Origin: Enterococcus larvae | Lineage (GTDB): Bacteria; Bacillota; Bacilli; Lactobacillales; Enterococcaceae | NCBI RefSeq assembly: GCF_017830045.1 | Contig: NZ_JAEDXU010000008.1 | Location: 62,001 to 126,000, forward strand | Length of the DNA: 64,000 nucleotides | Reading direction: 5' to 3' | In this document: piece by piece, positions 8,668 through 19,181 of the stretch | How positions within the stretch are numbered: position 1 is the first letter of the stretch | Layout: every line of letters begins with the position of its first letter | The notes under the pieces: generated by a model | Database searches by the model: none | Seen by the model: the letters and a program-made list of their open reading frames with translations, nothing else | What the model was told of the DNA's origin: nothing | Translations under genes and position numbers: made by a program

Positions 8668-11310
8668 TTACTTATTTTTCAACCAGATAGCAGCTTCTGC
8701 CAAAGCATCTGCAATCCCTGCCGGATTCTTACCGCCTGCCTGTGCCATATCGGGACGGCCGCCTCCGCCTCCGCCGACTTTCGGCGCAATCGCTTTGATC
8801 AAATCACCGGCCTTCAAACCAGCATCATTTGCCTTCGGTGACATCGCAGCAAGCAAGCTGACCTTATCATCCTGAGCAGTTGCCAGTACCAATACATCTG
8901 ACAATTCTTTTTGCTTCCACTGATCAGCCAGTTGGCGCAGTTGATTCATATCCTTGACGTTGACCTTTGCAGCAATATACGTATGTCCGTTTACTTCTTT
9001 GATATCCTTAAAGACATCACCTGCTTGTTGGTTGGCAAGCTTGCCGGCCAACTGTTCATTTTCTCTTTGCAGTTGACGAAGCTGTTGCTGCAATTGCTCA
9101 GTTTTTGAAACAACCTCTTTTAACTGAGGTGATTTAACGATCCCTGCAATTGCCTTCAATTGTTTTTCTTCTTCATTCATCAGCTCATAAGCTTCCTTGC
9201 TTGTAACTGCTTCGATTCGACGAACACCGGCACCAATCCCTGATTCAGAGACAATCTTGAAGATTCCAATGTCTTCAGTATTTTTAACGTGTGTTCCCCC
9301 ACAAAGTTCGATAGAATAGCCGTCAATATTGACCACACGCACTTCTCTTCCATATTTTTCACCGAATAGAGCCATTGCACCCATATTTTTCGCTGTATCA
9401 ATATCTGTTTCGATTGTTTCAACTGGAAGTGCTTCCCAAATTTTTTCATTAACAATTGCTTCCATTTGAACCAGTTCTTCCGCAGTTACTTGACCAAAAT
9501 GAGTAAAGTCAAAGCGCAAATGTCCCGGTGCAACAAGTGAACCAGCCTGATTCGCATGATCACCTAGAATATCCTTTAGTGCACGATGAAGCAAATGCGT
9601 TGCTGTATGGTTTTTCAAGATACGATTGCGCATCTTTTGATCAACCTTAAGCTGATAGCTGTTGCCTTCTGTTAAAAGACCAGTCAGTTCAACCGTGTGT
9701 AAAAATTGACCATTTGGTGCCTTCATCACATTGACAACATTCGCAACAACTGTGCCTTCACCGTCTTCAATCGTTCCATGGTCAGCAACCTGACCACCCA
9801 TTTCCGCGTAAAAAGGTGTCTCTGAGAAGATCACTTGTGCTGTACCTTCTGAAATGGAATCAATGATCTCTTCATCCTGAAGAATGATCAAGAGCTTGCT
9901 TTCAGCTTCAAGTTGAGTATAACCGATAAATTTACTTTCTACCTTGATATCTGTCAAAACAGCAGATTGAACACCCATTGAAGCCGCTGTACTACGGGCA
10001 GCACGAGCACGTTCACGTTGACCATTCATTTCTTTTTCAAAGCCTTCATGGTCAACTTTCAACCCTTCATCCTCTGCGACTTCTTCAGTCAGCTCGACAG
10101 GGAAGCCGTACGTATCATAGAGCTTGAAGATATCTTTCCCGCTCAAGGTCTCTTCTCCATCTGCCTTCACTTTTTCGATAACCTGATTTAAGATTTCCAG
10201 GCCTTCATTGATTGTTTCATGGAAACGTTTCTCTTCATTATGAACAACTTTTTCAATAAAGTCTTTCTTTTGAAGAACTTCCGGATAATAGCTGACCATG
10301 ATTTTCCCAACAACTGGAACCAATTCGTACAAGAATGATTTGTCGATCCCCAGCTTCTTCCCATGCATGACCGCACGGCGCAATAAGCGACGAAGGACAT
10401 ACCCGCGACCTTCATTCGATGGAACAGCACCATCACCAATTGCAAAGGACAAGGCACGGATATGATCCGCAATTACCTTGAAGGAAATATCTGTTTGAGG
10501 GCTTTCTCCGTATTTTACGTGTTTGCTCAATTTTTCCACTTCATGGATGATTGGCATAAACAAGTCTGTTTCAAAGTTAGTTGGCGCATCCTGAATGATA
10601 GAAACCATTCTTTCAAGCCCCATCCCTGTATCAATATTTTTATGTGGAAGCGGCTCGTAAGAACCATCTGCTTGATGGTTGAACTCTGAAAATACTAAAT
10701 TCCAAATTTCCAAATAGCGTTCATTTTCTCCACCTGGGAAGTTTTCCGGATCATCTTCTGGAATATCAAGGAAAGATTCACCGCGATCATAGAAAATCTC
10801 TGAATCAGGTCCACAGGGTCCTGCACCAATATCCCAGAAATTATCTTCTACATCGACAATATGATCTTCAGCTAAGCCGACTTCTTCACGCCAGATTCTT
10901 TTTGCTTCTGTATCTTTTGGATAAACTGTTACATAAAGTTTTTCCGGATCGAAGCCGATCCATTCAGGAGATGTTAAAAACTCCCAAGCCCAATGGATTG
11001 CTTCTTTTTTGAAATAGTCGCCGATAGAGAAGTTCCCCATCATTTCAAACATTGTATGGTGACGAGCCGTCTTTCCGACATTTTCAATATCATTAGTACG
11101 AATTGACTTCTGTGCATTCGTGATTCTTGGATTTTCCGGTACAACGGAACCATCAAAATATTTTTTTAATGTCGCAACACCTGAATTGATCCACAATAAT
11201 GTTGGATCATTGACTGGCACTAATGAGGCACTAGGCTCAATAGAATGTCCTTTGCTTTTAAAGAAGTCCAAATACATTTGGCGAACTTGACTACTGGATA
11301 ATTGTTTCAT
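8668..11310 (-). CDS. alaS: Alanyl-tRNA synthetase
   Basis: AlaRS charges tRNA-Ala and edits Ser/Gly mischarging. The 880-residue length is typical. The N-terminus [22 protein letters not shown] and the catalytic-core segments ([34 protein letters not shown]) are canonical. The editing domain has the zinc-binding [11 protein letters not shown] (residues about 566-576) and CGGTHV (about 668). The C-terminal DHHA1-type domain ends in a glycine-rich [15 protein letters not shown]. It is monocistronic, with a T-box leader upstream and a strong terminator downstream. The ribosome site is weak (GGAAGAAAGAA before the ATG). Confidence 0.98.
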   Translation of the reverse strand: MKQLSSSQVRQMYLDFFKSKGHSIEPSASLVPVNDPTLLWINSGVATLKKYFDGSVVPENPRITNAQKSIRTNDIENVGKTARHHTMFEMMGNFSIGDYFKKEAIHWAWEFLTSPEWIGFDPEKLYVTVYPKDTEAKRIWREEVGLAEDHIVDVEDNFWDIGAGPCGPDSEIFYDRGESFLDIPEDDPENFPGGENERYLEIWNLVFSEFNHQADGSYEPLPHKNIDTGMGLERMVSIIQDAPTNFETDLFMPIIHEVEKLSKHVKYGESPQTDISFKVIADHIRALSFAIGDGAVPSNEGRGYVLRRLLRRAVMHGKKLGIDKSFLYELVPVVGKIMVSYYPEVLQKKDFIEKVVHNEEKRFHETINEGLEILNQVIEKVKADGEETLSGKDIFKLYDTYGFPVELTEEVAEDEGLKVDHEGFEKEMNGQRERARAARSTAASMGVQSAVLTDIKVESKFIGYTQLEAESKLLIILQDEEIIDSISEGTAQVIFSETPFYAEMGGQVADHGTIEDGEGTVVANVVNVMKAPNGQFLHTVELTGLLTEGNSYQLKVDQKMRNRILKNHTATHLLHRALKDILGDHANQAGSLVAPGHLRFDFTHFGQVTAEELVQMEAIVNEKIWEALPVETIETDIDTAKNMGAMALFGEKYGREVRVVNIDGYSIELCGGTHVKNTEDIGIFKIVSESGIGAGVRRIEAVTSKEAYELMNEEEKQLKAIAGIVKSPQLKEVVSKTEQLQQQLRQLQRENEQLAGKLANQQAGDVFKDIKEVNGHTYIAAKVNVKDMNQLRQLADQWKQKELSDVLVLATAQDDKVSLLAAMSPKANDAGLKAGDLIKAIAPKVGGGGGGRPDMAQAGGKNPAGIADALAEAAIWLKNK

Positions 11311-11406
11311 TTCTTTCTTCCTGCTTTCTTCAATTAATTTCTTTGACTGTCATAACTGCTTTCCTTTGACCGCGATTTCAAAGTAGAACATATTTCTCAC
11401 TCATTT

Positions 11407-11450
11407 ATAAGATCGGGATAACGGCCTTTTCGTTTTTCTCCTGATCTTAT
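11407..11450 (-). other. Extra hairpin in the alaS 5' leader
   Basis: TAAGATCGGGA and TCCTGATCTTA pair over 11 positions with one mismatch. The hairpin lies between the T-box terminator and the alaS start, inside the roughly 170-base stretch the T-box does not explain. No T-run follows on the minus strand, so it does not look like a terminator. Confidence 0.5.
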
Positions 11451-11483
11451 CTTTCTGAACCCACTGGAAACCGTCCAAAAACA

Positions 11484-11701
11484 TAAAAAAACACCATCGC
11501 AGTCAAGGACGATCGCTCGCGGTACCACCTTGATTGCAATGATGTTTATCATTACCTCTTAAGCTCGATAACGCTGAGTTGCGTCAGCATTTCTGCTGAT
11601 TGTTCATAAAGGGAGCCGATTCAACCATGTATTGTTTTTCTCTCAGCAATGAAAAACTTTCTGTAAATACAGCGGATCAAAAAGATGTCCTTTAGATTTC
11701 T
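11484..11701 (-). promoter_or_regulatory. T-box leader (tRNA-Ala-sensing riboswitch) of alaS
   Basis: The T-box consensus GGTGGTACCGCG is exact on the minus strand at 11518-11529. Just downstream, CATCATTGCAATCAAGG pairs with CCTTGACTGCGATGGTG and is followed by seven Ts, forming the terminator (11484-11544) that competes with the antiterminator. The upstream 150 bases form Stem I and the linker. The specifier codon should be a GCN Ala codon; a GCT lies in the leader, but I could not fix the specifier loop by eye. Uncharged tRNA-Ala should permit read-through into alaS. Confidence 0.93.
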
Positions 11702-11707
11702 TATCAA

Positions 11708-11736
11708 AGTATAAGGAAAATATACGAAAAAGTCAA
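11708..11736 (-). promoter_or_regulatory. Sigma-A promoter of the alaS T-box leader
   Basis: On the minus strand TTGACT (11731-11736) and TATACT (11708-11713) are separated by exactly 17 bases, directly upstream of the T-box leader. Confidence 0.85.
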
Positions 11737-11748
11737 CAGTTCCTTGAA

Positions 11749-12849
11749 TCAGAGTGTGACAATCACAGCTTTTCTATATAAATAGATATCTGGACTGAGA
11801 ATCTGACTCTTCGTAAGAGTGTGTCTTGACTGATAATAAGTAGATAAAGGAAGCATATTTTCAATCAATGAGCGCTGAGGACGCTGCCTTTCCAGCTTAA
11901 CGATCTGTTCTTTATCCGTTAATTCATATCTGCTTTGATGGCTATCAACAACAACGCCAAACATATTCGGTCCGTTTATTTTATCAAGAATTTGACGTCC
12001 GGATGCCTTTGGAGGAAGTAACAGTTCGTTCCCCCAGCGGAAAAGTCGTCTTGTACCTGCTCCTACTGCAAATTCCCATTGATCCTCAGATAATAAGCTG
12101 AAGCCTTTTTGCTCCACTCTTTTCTTCAGCTGTGCATGCGTTTGCTCACGAGCAGAGTATACGAGATACACATCCGTTGTCGGAACAAACTCTAAATAGT
12201 AGTTATCCCGCTTATGGATCGATTTAGGAAATTCCCAGAAGAGGCTCTCCATAGCAGATAAAGTCGGGAATAAAGCTGCCATGATCTCCTCTTCATAAGG
12301 GAGATAGTTTTCCACTTCGCCTCTAAAGCTGCCAGTCACAGTATCCATGATCCCTAAAACCTCAGTTCCTGCCGGCAATGCATATTTTTGAACAAGCATA
12401 GCAGGAATTTTCATCCTCCGCAGTTCACTTGTATGATCATTGATATATAAGCTGATTCCTTCCAGAGAACTGAAATCATAGGATTCCTCTGCCTCGATCC
12501 AATCAGCGGCTTCACCGAGTTCTTCCTGTCGCAAGGAGGTTTTGAAGGTCTTGTCTTCTGTTTCCAGTAAATCAAAGCCTAATAGTTCGTGACTTCGCAG
12601 TCCTTCTGTACCAAGATCCCATCCTAAGATCGCTTCCTGATTTCCCGGGACAAAGACAAATGTTTCTCCATCCAATTCTAATTCGAAGGTTCGACATTTG
12701 ATTCCGTATAATTCATAATCTTTCAAGCGGATGTCGCTGATTTCTATCATAGGATGTACATAATAAAGCAAAACCTGCTGAAACACAGACTTTTTAGCTT
12801 TATCAGACATTTTCTTCCAGCTGATCCAGTCTAATTGCTCCATGAACAC
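11749..12849 (-). CDS. Unknown protein with an FGE/SUMF1-like C-terminal segment
   Basis: The protein has about 366 residues, no signal peptide and no membrane segment. I do not recognise the family with certainty. The segment FSLLSEDQWEFAVGAGTRRL followed by FRWGNEL resembles the RLPTEAEWEYAARGG...WGN signature of formylglycine-generating-enzyme/sulfatase-modifying-factor domains, which suggests a related fold; enzymatic activity is not implied. A GTG start at 12849 is chosen because AGGAGG lies 10 bases before it; the next in-frame ATG (12843) is 16 bases from that site. It diverges from the GNAT gene at 12944, so the 94-base gap should hold both promoters. Confidence 0.7.
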   Translation of the reverse strand: MFMEQLDWISWKKMSDKAKKSVFQQVLLYYVHPMIEISDIRLKDYELYGIKCRTFELELDGETFVFVPGNQEAILGWDLGTEGLRSHELLGFDLLETEDKTFKTSLRQEELGEAADWIEAEESYDFSSLEGISLYINDHTSELRRMKIPAMLVQKYALPAGTEVLGIMDTVTGSFRGEVENYLPYEEEIMAALFPTLSAMESLFWEFPKSIHKRDNYYLEFVPTTDVYLVYSAREQTHAQLKKRVEQKGFSLLSEDQWEFAVGAGTRRLFRWGNELLLPPKASGRQILDKINGPNMFGVVVDSHQSRYELTDKEQIVKLERQRPQRSLIENMLPLSTYYQSRHTLTKSQILSPDIYLYRKAVIVTL

Positions 12850-12943
12850 TATAAAAGAACCTCCTCGTATTTCTGCCTCATTTCTGGTATTATAAGTATA
12901 CCACTGAATCACTATTTTATTCTAAGAAACATGGAGGAAAATC

Positions 12944-13390
12944 ATGAAACTACATTTTGGAAGCGAACGTTGGAATCAGGCGGCAGCTTTTGCCCTTCGA
13001 TATGAAGTGTTTGTCAAAGAACAGCATATCTCAATTGAAGATGAGTTCGACAAATTGGACACGCCGGATCGTAAATATTTTGTTTTGTACGAAGGCAGAG
13101 AAGTCATCGGTACGCTCCGCTATGAATTGGCAGAAGAAGAGATTGTTCAACCAGACCGTCTTTGCGTGCAGGAAGACCACCGCAGAAGAGGAATGGGTCG
13201 TAAGTTGATGAAGGCATTGGAAGATAAAGCAATTGCCGAAGGCTGTACAACATCCACACTATCTGCTGAAATCAGTGTTGTTCCTTTCTACGAAAAGCTT
13301 GGCTATACCAAACAGTCAGGAACCTATTTAGAAGACAATATTCTATGTGTAAAAATGTCAAAAGATCTATCTGTTTCAACAGAAGGCTAA
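12944..13390 (+). CDS. GNAT family N-acetyltransferase
   Basis: This 148-residue single-domain GNAT transfers an acetyl group from acetyl-CoA to an unidentified amine. The acetyl-CoA pyrophosphate-binding loop is clear (LCVQEDHRRRGMGRKLM, residues about 73-90), preceded by VIGTLRYEL and followed by VPFYEKLGYTKQS near the C-terminus. GGAGG lies 7 bases before the ATG. It stands alone, divergent from the FGE-like gene and closed by a strong terminator. Confidence 0.88.
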   Translation: MKLHFGSERWNQAAAFALRYEVFVKEQHISIEDEFDKLDTPDRKYFVLYEGREVIGTLRYELAEEEIVQPDRLCVQEDHRRRGMGRKLMKALEDKAIAEGCTTSTLSAEISVVPFYEKLGYTKQSGTYLEDNILCVKMSKDLSVSTEG

Positions 13391-13522
13391 GAGTAAATAC
13401 ATAGCAGTATTTATTGAAACCGACCCAATTAAGTTGTTGAGCCAGTTATAAAAAAGATAAATCAACATAGTTCCTTTTTTGGAACAACTCTAAATATCTA
13501 GACAGATCATATTGACGCATTA

Positions 13523-13568
13523 AAAAAGATGCCGGAGTCTTAGCTAGACTTTCGGCATCTTTTTATTT
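13523..13568. terminator. Bidirectional terminator between convergent genes
   Basis: AAAAAGATGCCG pairs with CGGCATCTTTTT around a short internal loop. It can end both the GNAT gene (plus) and the small protein gene at 13589 (minus). Confidence 0.88.
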
Positions 13569-13588
13569 TGATACGCTTCTCTCATTCC

Positions 13589-13912
13589 TTACCTTTGTTC
13601 CTCCTGCTTCTTCCATTCTTCATACTTTTTAGATAACTGCTGAATATAATAGGGAATCCGCTCCGGATTACTTCCTAGTAAAGTCAACGATTTCTGTTCA
13701 GCTTTCAGCATCTCCTGATCGACTACTTCCATGATTTTCTGCATTTCTGCTTCAAGGTCATGAAGCTTGTCAAACCACTCAAGTGATTCTTCAACCTTTT
13801 CCGGATTTTCCGGGTAATTCTTCTCTAAATCTTTTTCGAGTTCTTTTCGAATAAAGGGATAGTTTTTTACATGATCGATTTCCACGTTTAAACGAGGACG
13901 TTTTTCACTCAT
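13589..13912 (-). CDS. Small charged helical protein, unknown function
   Basis: The protein has 107 residues and is rich in Glu and Lys, with predicted long helices (KELEKDLEKNYPENPEKVEE; LHDLEAEMQKIMEVVDQEML). It has no signal peptide or membrane segment. No family is recognised. AGAGGTGA 5 bases before the ATG supports translation. It is flanked by terminators and appears to be a single-gene unit. The 13913-14092 gap upstream is AT-rich and shows no other gene. Confidence 0.7.
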   Translation of the reverse strand: MSEKRPRLNVEIDHVKNYPFIRKELEKDLEKNYPENPEKVEESLEWFDKLHDLEAEMQKIMEVVDQEMLKAEQKSLTLLGSNPERIPYYIQQLSKKYEEWKKQEEQR

Positions 13913-14092
13913 AGTTCACCTCTATATTATTATTAGGGTAATAAGCTAACTTAGAAACTGCTTTACTAAAATAATTTCTTTCCACTACAGTTTAATTTAC
14001 ATAACTATTTGTATCAAGTTTTTTCTGTCAGATAGTTGTGAAACTTTTATTATCTTATAGAATCAATCAAAATAAGCAGTGAGACAGCCTAT

Positions 14093-14141
14093 ACAAAAAA
14101 AGCGAGGAAGGCCCTACAATCAAGCCTTTCCCCACTTTTCA
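14093..14141 (-). terminator. Terminator of the rimP-rbfA operon
   Basis: On the minus strand AAGTGGGGAAAGGC pairs with GCCTTCCTCGCTT (one mismatch) and is followed by seven Ts, just after the rbfA stop. Confidence 0.85.
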
Positions 14142-14149
14142 GTTATAAT

Positions 14150-14503
14150 TTAATCTTGGTTTTGGTTGAGTTTACGAATCAATTCATCGATATGATTTCC
14201 ATATGCAACGGATTCATCCTTCTCAAAAATCAGCTCAGGTGTTTTATACAAAGTCAGGCGTTGACCTAGTTCTTTACGGATCAATCCTTTTGCTTTATCT
14301 AAGCCCTCCTGTGCCTTTTGCTGATCAGAGGCCAGATCTGAAAGCAGGCTGTAGTAAATTGTTGCCTGCTGCAGATCGCCCGTCACACGCACATCTGTAA
14401 TCGTAATATCCTGAACTCTGGGATCTCTGACACGTTTTCTCAAGATGTCGTTGATTTCCCGCAAGATTTCCTGTCCAACTCGACGGTCACGATAATTTGC
14501 CAT
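14150..14503 (-). CDS. rbfA: Ribosome-binding factor A
   Basis: RbfA is a 30S maturation factor that binds near the 5' end of 16S rRNA. The 117-residue protein begins with [19 protein letters not shown], has the KH-like core [20 protein letters not shown], and ends with [16 protein letters not shown], all typical. It follows infB by 35 bases in the conserved nusA operon and is its last gene here, with a terminator directly downstream. Confidence 0.96.
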   Translation of the reverse strand: MANYRDRRVGQEILREINDILRKRVRDPRVQDITITDVRVTGDLQQATIYYSLLSDLASDQQKAQEGLDKAKGLIRKELGQRLTLYKTPELIFEKDESVAYGNHIDELIRKLNQNQD

Positions 14504-14538
14504 TTCTATTTTCTCCTCTCAACTATGGAGCAGAGGGA

Positions 14539-17247
14539 TTAAGCTCGTTTGATTTCTTCCATTACGAAGCCTTCGATCACATCATCAACCTTCAAGTCGT
14601 TGAAGTTTTCGACCATCGCTCCACATTCAAATCCTAGTTTTACCTCTTTCGCATCATCCTTGAAACGCTTCAAGCTGGATAACACGCCTTCGTAGATAAC
14701 GATACCGTCACGAATGACACGCACACCGCTGTCTCTGCGGATAGAGCCATCTGTTACATAACAACCGGCAATCGTTCCAACTTTAGAGACTTTGTATAGC
14801 TCACGAACAACCATTTGTCCGGTGATTTTTTCTTCGAACTCAGGATCAAGCATCCCTTTCATAGCAGTTTCGATTTCTTCGATTGCATTATAGATGATTC
14901 TATGCAGACGAATATCTACTTCTTCCTGGTCAGCCTGTTGTTTCGCCTGAGGTGTCGGACGGACATTGAAACCAATGATGATTGCATTACTTGCTGCTGC
15001 AAGTGTTACATCACTCTCATTGATTGCACCAACTGCAGAATGGACGATCTTCACGCGTACGCCTTCAACATCGATTTTTTGCAAGCTTGCTGCCAATGCT
15101 TCTGCCGACCCTTGTACGTCCGCCTTGATGATGACATTAACTTCTTTCAGTTCGCCTTCTTTCAAGCTTTCAAACAAGTTGTCCAGAGTCACACGGTTGT
15201 TTGCTGAACGTTGCTCCAGCAATGCCCGTTTCGCTCTTTCTTCTCCAGCTTGTCGTGCTGTCTTTTCATCTTCCAATACAGCAAAACGATCGCCGGCCTG
15301 AGGTACACCATTCAATCCAGTGATCTCAACTGGAGTTGCCGGTCCTGCCTCTTTGTCTCTGCGGCCAATATCATTGGTCATAACACGAACCCGTCCGTAG
15401 GTGTTCCCTACAACGATTGGATCGCCGACTTTCAGTGTTCCCTGTTGAACCAATAGTGTTGCAACAGTTCCTTTCCCTTTATCCAAACGAGCTTCGATAA
15501 CAGTACCGATAGCTTTTTGAGTAGGATCAGCCTTCAAGTCTTCAACTTCAGCTATCAATAAGATATTTTCAAGCAATTCATCGATATTCTGATTGAACTT
15601 CGCTGAGATATTGACAAAAATCGTATCCCCGCCCCATTCTTCTGGAATCAATTCATGTTCAGATAATGCCTGTTTCACATTATCCGGATTTGCGCCTGGT
15701 TTATCAATTTTATTGACTGCTACGATGATTGGTACCTTCGCTGCTTTCGCATGGTTGATCGCTTCAACAGTCTGAGGCATCACACCATCGTCTGCTGCGA
15801 CAACCAAAATAGTGATATCAGTGATACTTGCTCCACGAGCACGCATACTTGTAAACGCCGAGTGACCTGGTGTATCCAAGAAAGTAATTGGTTTTCCTTC
15901 GATCTCGATCTGATACGCACCAATATGCTGAGTGATTCCGCCCGCTTCGCCGGAAGTTACACGAGAATGACGCAAGGTATCCAACAAAGTTGTTTTACCA
16001 TGGTCAACGTGTCCCATGATTGTTACAACTGGTGGACGAGTCACTAGATTCTCCTCTGAAATTGCTTCTTCTTCAAAGAATTTGTCAATATCAGCAATAT
16101 CAATCTGAACTTTTTCTTTCGGTTCAATACCGTAATCAACAGCTAGAAGCTCAATGGTTTCTTTATCTAGTGATTGGTTTTGGTTTACCATAACACCCAT
16201 CATAAAGAGTTTCTTGATGATTTCTGCTGGCTCACGGTAGATTTTTTTAGCGATATCTGCTACGTTCATACCTTCCGTATATTCTAATACTTCAGGCAGC
16301 TCCTTGAACTTTCTAGCTGGTACTGGAGGCTTCGTAGATTCTTGATACTTGCCCTTTTTCCCTTTTTTGTTGAATCTGTTGCGGTTTTGGTTATTGTAAT
16401 TGCCGCGATTATTGCGGTTTTGGTTGCCTCCGCCGCCAAAGCTGTTATTTCTATTTTGATTATTGTTACGATTTTGATTGTTTTGACCAGTTCCAGCCGT
16501 AGTACCTTGGCGATTTTGTCCGCCTTGCTGTCCCTGTTGAATTTGCTGCCCTTGTTGCGGACGATTGTTGCTTTGGTTTTGCTGATTTGGTCTATTTTGC
16601 TGACCTTGCTGTGGACGATTATTTCCTTGTCCTTGTTGGCTTGGTCTGTTTTGCTGACCCTGTTGAGGACGGTTATTTCCTTGTCCTTGTTGAGTCGGTC
16701 TGTTTTGCTGACCTTGCTGTGGACGGTTATTCCCTTGTCCTTGTTGGTTCGGTCTGTTTTGCTGACCTTGCTGTGGACGATTATTGCTTTGCCCTTGTTG
16801 GTTCGGTCTGTTTTGCTGACCTTGCTGCGGACGGTTATTCCCTTGTCCCTGTTGACTTGGTCTGTTTTGTTGACCTTGCTGTGGACGATTATTTCCCTGT
16901 CCCTGTTGACTTGGTCTGTTTTGTTGACCTTGCTGTGGACGATTATTTCCTTGTCCTTGTTGACTCGGTCTGCTTTGTTGCCCTTGTTGCGGGCGATTGT
17001 TATTATTATCTCTCATATGGTCTGCTTTTTGTCCTTGCTGTTTAGTTGGCTGCTGATTTGCTGGTTTCTGTTGAGGTGTCTGACTGCTCTTTTTGGTAAA
17101 CGCCGAACGGATTTTTGTTTCATCATCTGAACTGATCGCTCCCATATGATTCTTCACGTCAATGCCCAGTTCATGCGCTCTGGTCACGACCTCTTTACTT
17201 GATTGATTCATTTCTTTGGCTAATTCATATATTCTCTTTTTTCCCAT
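14539..17247 (-). CDS. infB: Translation initiation factor IF-2
   Basis: IF-2 is the GTPase that places fMet-tRNA on the 30S subunit. The 902-residue protein has an N-terminal IF2N-like helix-turn region ([18 protein letters not shown]), then a low-complexity Asn/Gln/Arg/Pro/Gly linker made of 18-residue repeats (residues about 83-236). A second IF2N segment ([20 protein letters not shown]) follows. The G domain has GHVDHGKT (about 411), DTPGHSAF and NKID, and domains II-IV end at [21 protein letters not shown] precedes the ATG. It overlaps nothing; it lies 12 bases after ylxQ. Confidence 0.98.
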   Translation of the reverse strand: MGKKRIYELAKEMNQSSKEVVTRAHELGIDVKNHMGAISSDDETKIRSAFTKKSSQTPQQKPANQQPTKQQGQKADHMRDNNNNRPQQGQQSRPSQQGQGNNRPQQGQQNRPSQQGQGNNRPQQGQQNRPSQQGQGNNRPQQGQQNRPNQQGQSNNRPQQGQQNRPNQQGQGNNRPQQGQQNRPTQQGQGNNRPQQGQQNRPSQQGQGNNRPQQGQQNRPNQQNQSNNRPQQGQQIQQGQQGGQNRQGTTAGTGQNNQNRNNNQNRNNSFGGGGNQNRNNRGNYNNQNRNRFNKKGKKGKYQESTKPPVPARKFKELPEVLEYTEGMNVADIAKKIYREPAEIIKKLFMMGVMVNQNQSLDKETIELLAVDYGIEPKEKVQIDIADIDKFFEEEAISEENLVTRPPVVTIMGHVDHGKTTLLDTLRHSRVTSGEAGGITQHIGAYQIEIEGKPITFLDTPGHSAFTSMRARGASITDITILVVAADDGVMPQTVEAINHAKAAKVPIIVAVNKIDKPGANPDNVKQALSEHELIPEEWGGDTIFVNISAKFNQNIDELLENILLIAEVEDLKADPTQKAIGTVIEARLDKGKGTVATLLVQQGTLKVGDPIVVGNTYGRVRVMTNDIGRRDKEAGPATPVEITGLNGVPQAGDRFAVLEDEKTARQAGEERAKRALLEQRSANNRVTLDNLFESLKEGELKEVNVIIKADVQGSAEALAASLQKIDVEGVRVKIVHSAVGAINESDVTLAAASNAIIIGFNVRPTPQAKQQADQEEVDIRLHRIIYNAIEEIETAMKGMLDPEFEEKITGQMVVRELYKVSKVGTIAGCYVTDGSIRRDSGVRVIRDGIVIYEGVLSSLKRFKDDAKEVKLGFECGAMVENFNDLKVDDVIEGFVMEEIKRA
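16545..17001 (-). repeat. 54-bp in-frame tandem repeat inside infB
   Basis: About eight tandem copies plus a partial ninth encode the unit [18 protein letters not shown], with Ser/Asn/Thr variation at position 13 and Gly/Ser at 18. Length polymorphism by slippage would leave the frame intact because the unit is divisible by three. Confidence 0.92.
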
Positions 17248-17259
17248 GCAATCACCTTC

Positions 17260-17562
17260 CTAGCCTTTCATTAATTCCTCGAATTTCCCGGCGAAGCCTC
17301 GATCGTTGACACCAACGACCATACGGGTTCTGCCAATTGCATGACTGATCTCCGATTGGAGCAGTTCACTGTTACAGGAAACTTTATAGTAGGAACATTT
17401 ATCTTTGATTTTTTTCCGTGTATTTTCACTTGCGTCTGCTGCAACGAATACAAAAGCTGATTTATTGCTTTGGATATCTTTCACGGTCAGTTCTTCCCCT
17501 GTGATCAATTTCCCAGCTCTCATTGCCAGACCAAGTAGGCTTAATGTTTTTTCTTTATTCAT
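17260..17562 (-). CDS. ylxQ: L7Ae-family ribosomal protein YlxQ
   Basis: YlxQ is a small K-turn RNA-binding protein of the L7Ae/L30e/S12e family. The roughly 100-residue product starts MNKEKTLSLLGLAMRAGKLI and contains the family signature VKDIQSNKSAFVFVAADASE. It ends with the typical MVVGVNDRGFA. The start is placed at 17562, where it overlaps the ylxR stop by 8 bases; a longer upstream reading would run deep into ylxR and lacks the conserved N-terminus. It is coupled to ylxR in the nusA operon. Confidence 0.93.
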   Translation of the reverse strand: MNKEKTLSLLGLAMRAGKLITGEELTVKDIQSNKSAFVFVAADASENTRKKIKDKCSYYKVSCNSELLQSEISHAIGRTRMVVGVNDRGFAGKFEELMKG

Positions 17563-17851
17563 TTCCAAACAACTCTTTACGTGCTTTCTGGTGTTCAACA
17601 TATTCCAGCAGCTCTTGATAAAATTCATCAGTCAGCGTCGTTTCCAATACTCGATCGAGTACTTTACTTGTCTGCGCTTTTTTCACTTCCTCCGGTTCAA
17701 GGGCAATATAGGCTCCTCGTCCCGGCATTTTTCCTGATGGGTCCAGAGAAACTTCTCCTTCTTTCGAGCGGGTAATACGAACCAGTTCTTTTTTAGGCTT
17801 CATTTCTCCTGAAACAACAGATTTGCGCATTGGAATTTTTCTTTTTTTCAT
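17555..17851 (-). CDS. ylxR: YlxR/RnpM family RNA-binding protein
   Basis: The 98-residue basic protein shows the YlxR signature: KRKIPMRKSVVSGEMKPKKE at the N-terminus, LVRITRSKEGEVSLDPSGKM and PGRGAYIA. The B. subtilis homologue (RnpM) has been linked to RNase P; that role is transferred by homology. It lies 20 bases after nusA and overlaps ylxQ, the standard order in Firmicutes. Confidence 0.94.
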   Translation of the reverse strand: MKKRKIPMRKSVVSGEMKPKKELVRITRSKEGEVSLDPSGKMPGRGAYIALEPEEVKKAQTSKVLDRVLETTLTDEFYQELLEYVEHQKARKELFGNE

Positions 17852-17871
17852 TTCCGATCCCCTCCAAAACG

Positions 17872-19092
17872 TTATTCTTCTGTTTGTTCACTCTCTTCAG
17901 GCTGCTCAGCATCAAACTCAGCTTCCTCATAATCAGCATCTTCAAGAACGGTTTCTTCGTAGTCACCATCTACTGCATCTGTTTCTACGAACTCTTCTTC
18001 ATAGCCGTCAAGAAGCTCTTCTCCATCGGCTGCTTCAGCTTGCTGTGCATAGAAATCTTCCATCTCTGATTCTGGTTTGATATCGATTTTGAAGTTTGTC
18101 AGCTTCGCTGCCAGACGTGCATTTTGTCCGCGTTTACCGATTGCCAATGACAATTGGAAATCAGGAACAACAACGGTACAGGCCTTTGGATTTTGAGCAT
18201 CAAAGATCACATCAACAACCTGTGCAGGATTCAATGCATTACTGATGAACACGGCTGGATCATCATTCCACTCAACGATATCCATGTTTTCGCCTTTTAA
18301 TTCATTAACGATTGCCTGAACACGCTGCCCTTTAGGACCTACACATGTTCCCACTGGATCAACGTTCGAATCATTTGAACGAACAGCTACCTTAGAGCGA
18401 TCGCCTGCTTCTCTGGCGATACTTACGATTTCTACGATTCCATCGTATACTTCCGGAATTTCCTGTTCAAACAAACGACGCAACAGATCAGGATGGCTGC
18501 GGCTTACAAAAACCTGTGGTCCCTTTGATGTATTTTCTACACGAGATACATAAACTTTGATTCGATCATGCGGCTGATAAAATTCATTCGGCATCTGATC
18601 TTGCTTTGACAACACTGCTTCGATCTTACCAAGGTTGACATAAATATAGCGACGGTCTTGTCTTTCAACGATCCCCTGCATAATGTCATTTTCATAAGCA
18701 CTGAATTCATTGTAGATAACAGTTCTTTCTGCTTCACGAACACGTTGTAAAATAACTTGTTTTGCAGTCTGCGCTGCAATACGACCGAAATCCTTCGGTG
18801 TTACTTCAAAGCGGATTTTGTCCCCTAGCTCATATGCTTTGTTGATAGCCATTGCATCTTTTAAAGATACTTCCAGCTGCGAATCCATTACTTCGTCAGT
18901 CACTTCTTTTACAGCATAAACGTGGATGTTTCCTTTTTTCTCATCGAACTCCACTTCAACATTTTGTGCTTGACCATAATGTCTTTTATATGCGGAAATC
19001 AAGGCTGCTTCCAGCGCTTCAATCACCGTTTCTTTTTTTATTCCTTTTTCAGCTTCTAATGCATCTAAAGCATTTAACATCTCTTTGCTCAT
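17872..19092 (-). CDS. nusA: Transcription termination/antitermination factor NusA
   Basis: NusA binds RNA polymerase and modulates pausing, termination and antitermination. The 406-residue protein starts [20 protein letters not shown] (N-terminal RNAP-binding domain). It has an S1 domain near [20 protein letters not shown] and two KH domains, with [20 protein letters not shown] and [17 protein letters not shown]. The last 60 residues are very acidic (Glu/Asp-rich), longer than in B. subtilis NusA and common in lactic acid bacteria. GGGAGGAAA precedes the ATG. Confidence 0.98.
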   Translation of the reverse strand: MSKEMLNALDALEAEKGIKKETVIEALEAALISAYKRHYGQAQNVEVEFDEKKGNIHVYAVKEVTDEVMDSQLEVSLKDAMAINKAYELGDKIRFEVTPKDFGRIAAQTAKQVILQRVREAERTVIYNEFSAYENDIMQGIVERQDRRYIYVNLGKIEAVLSKQDQMPNEFYQPHDRIKVYVSRVENTSKGPQVFVSRSHPDLLRRLFEQEIPEVYDGIVEIVSIAREAGDRSKVAVRSNDSNVDPVGTCVGPKGQRVQAIVNELKGENMDIVEWNDDPAVFISNALNPAQVVDVIFDAQNPKACTVVVPDFQLSLAIGKRGQNARLAAKLTNFKIDIKPESEMEDFYAQQAEAADGEELLDGYEEEFVETDAVDGDYEETVLEDADYEEAEFDAEQPEESEQTEE

Positions 19093-19181
19093 TAGTTATT
19101 CTTTCCTCCCGATTTTTTAGTCAAAGCTGAACGAATCTTGTCTCTCCTTATCTGAAAGACAAACCGTTAGAAGCTACTGCC

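Noticed and set aside
16545-17001. Regular 54-bp repeats resembling a CRISPR array
   Set aside because: The units are contiguous, have no unique spacers, stay in frame within infB, and no cas gene is present.
16342-17130. A 262-codon plus-strand frame and a second 152-codon frame opposite the infB repeats
   Set aside because: They are antisense to the infB repeat region and low-complexity (Leu/Ser/Ile or Val/Asp/Phe periodic). The minus-strand frame is a full IF-2 with every GTPase motif.
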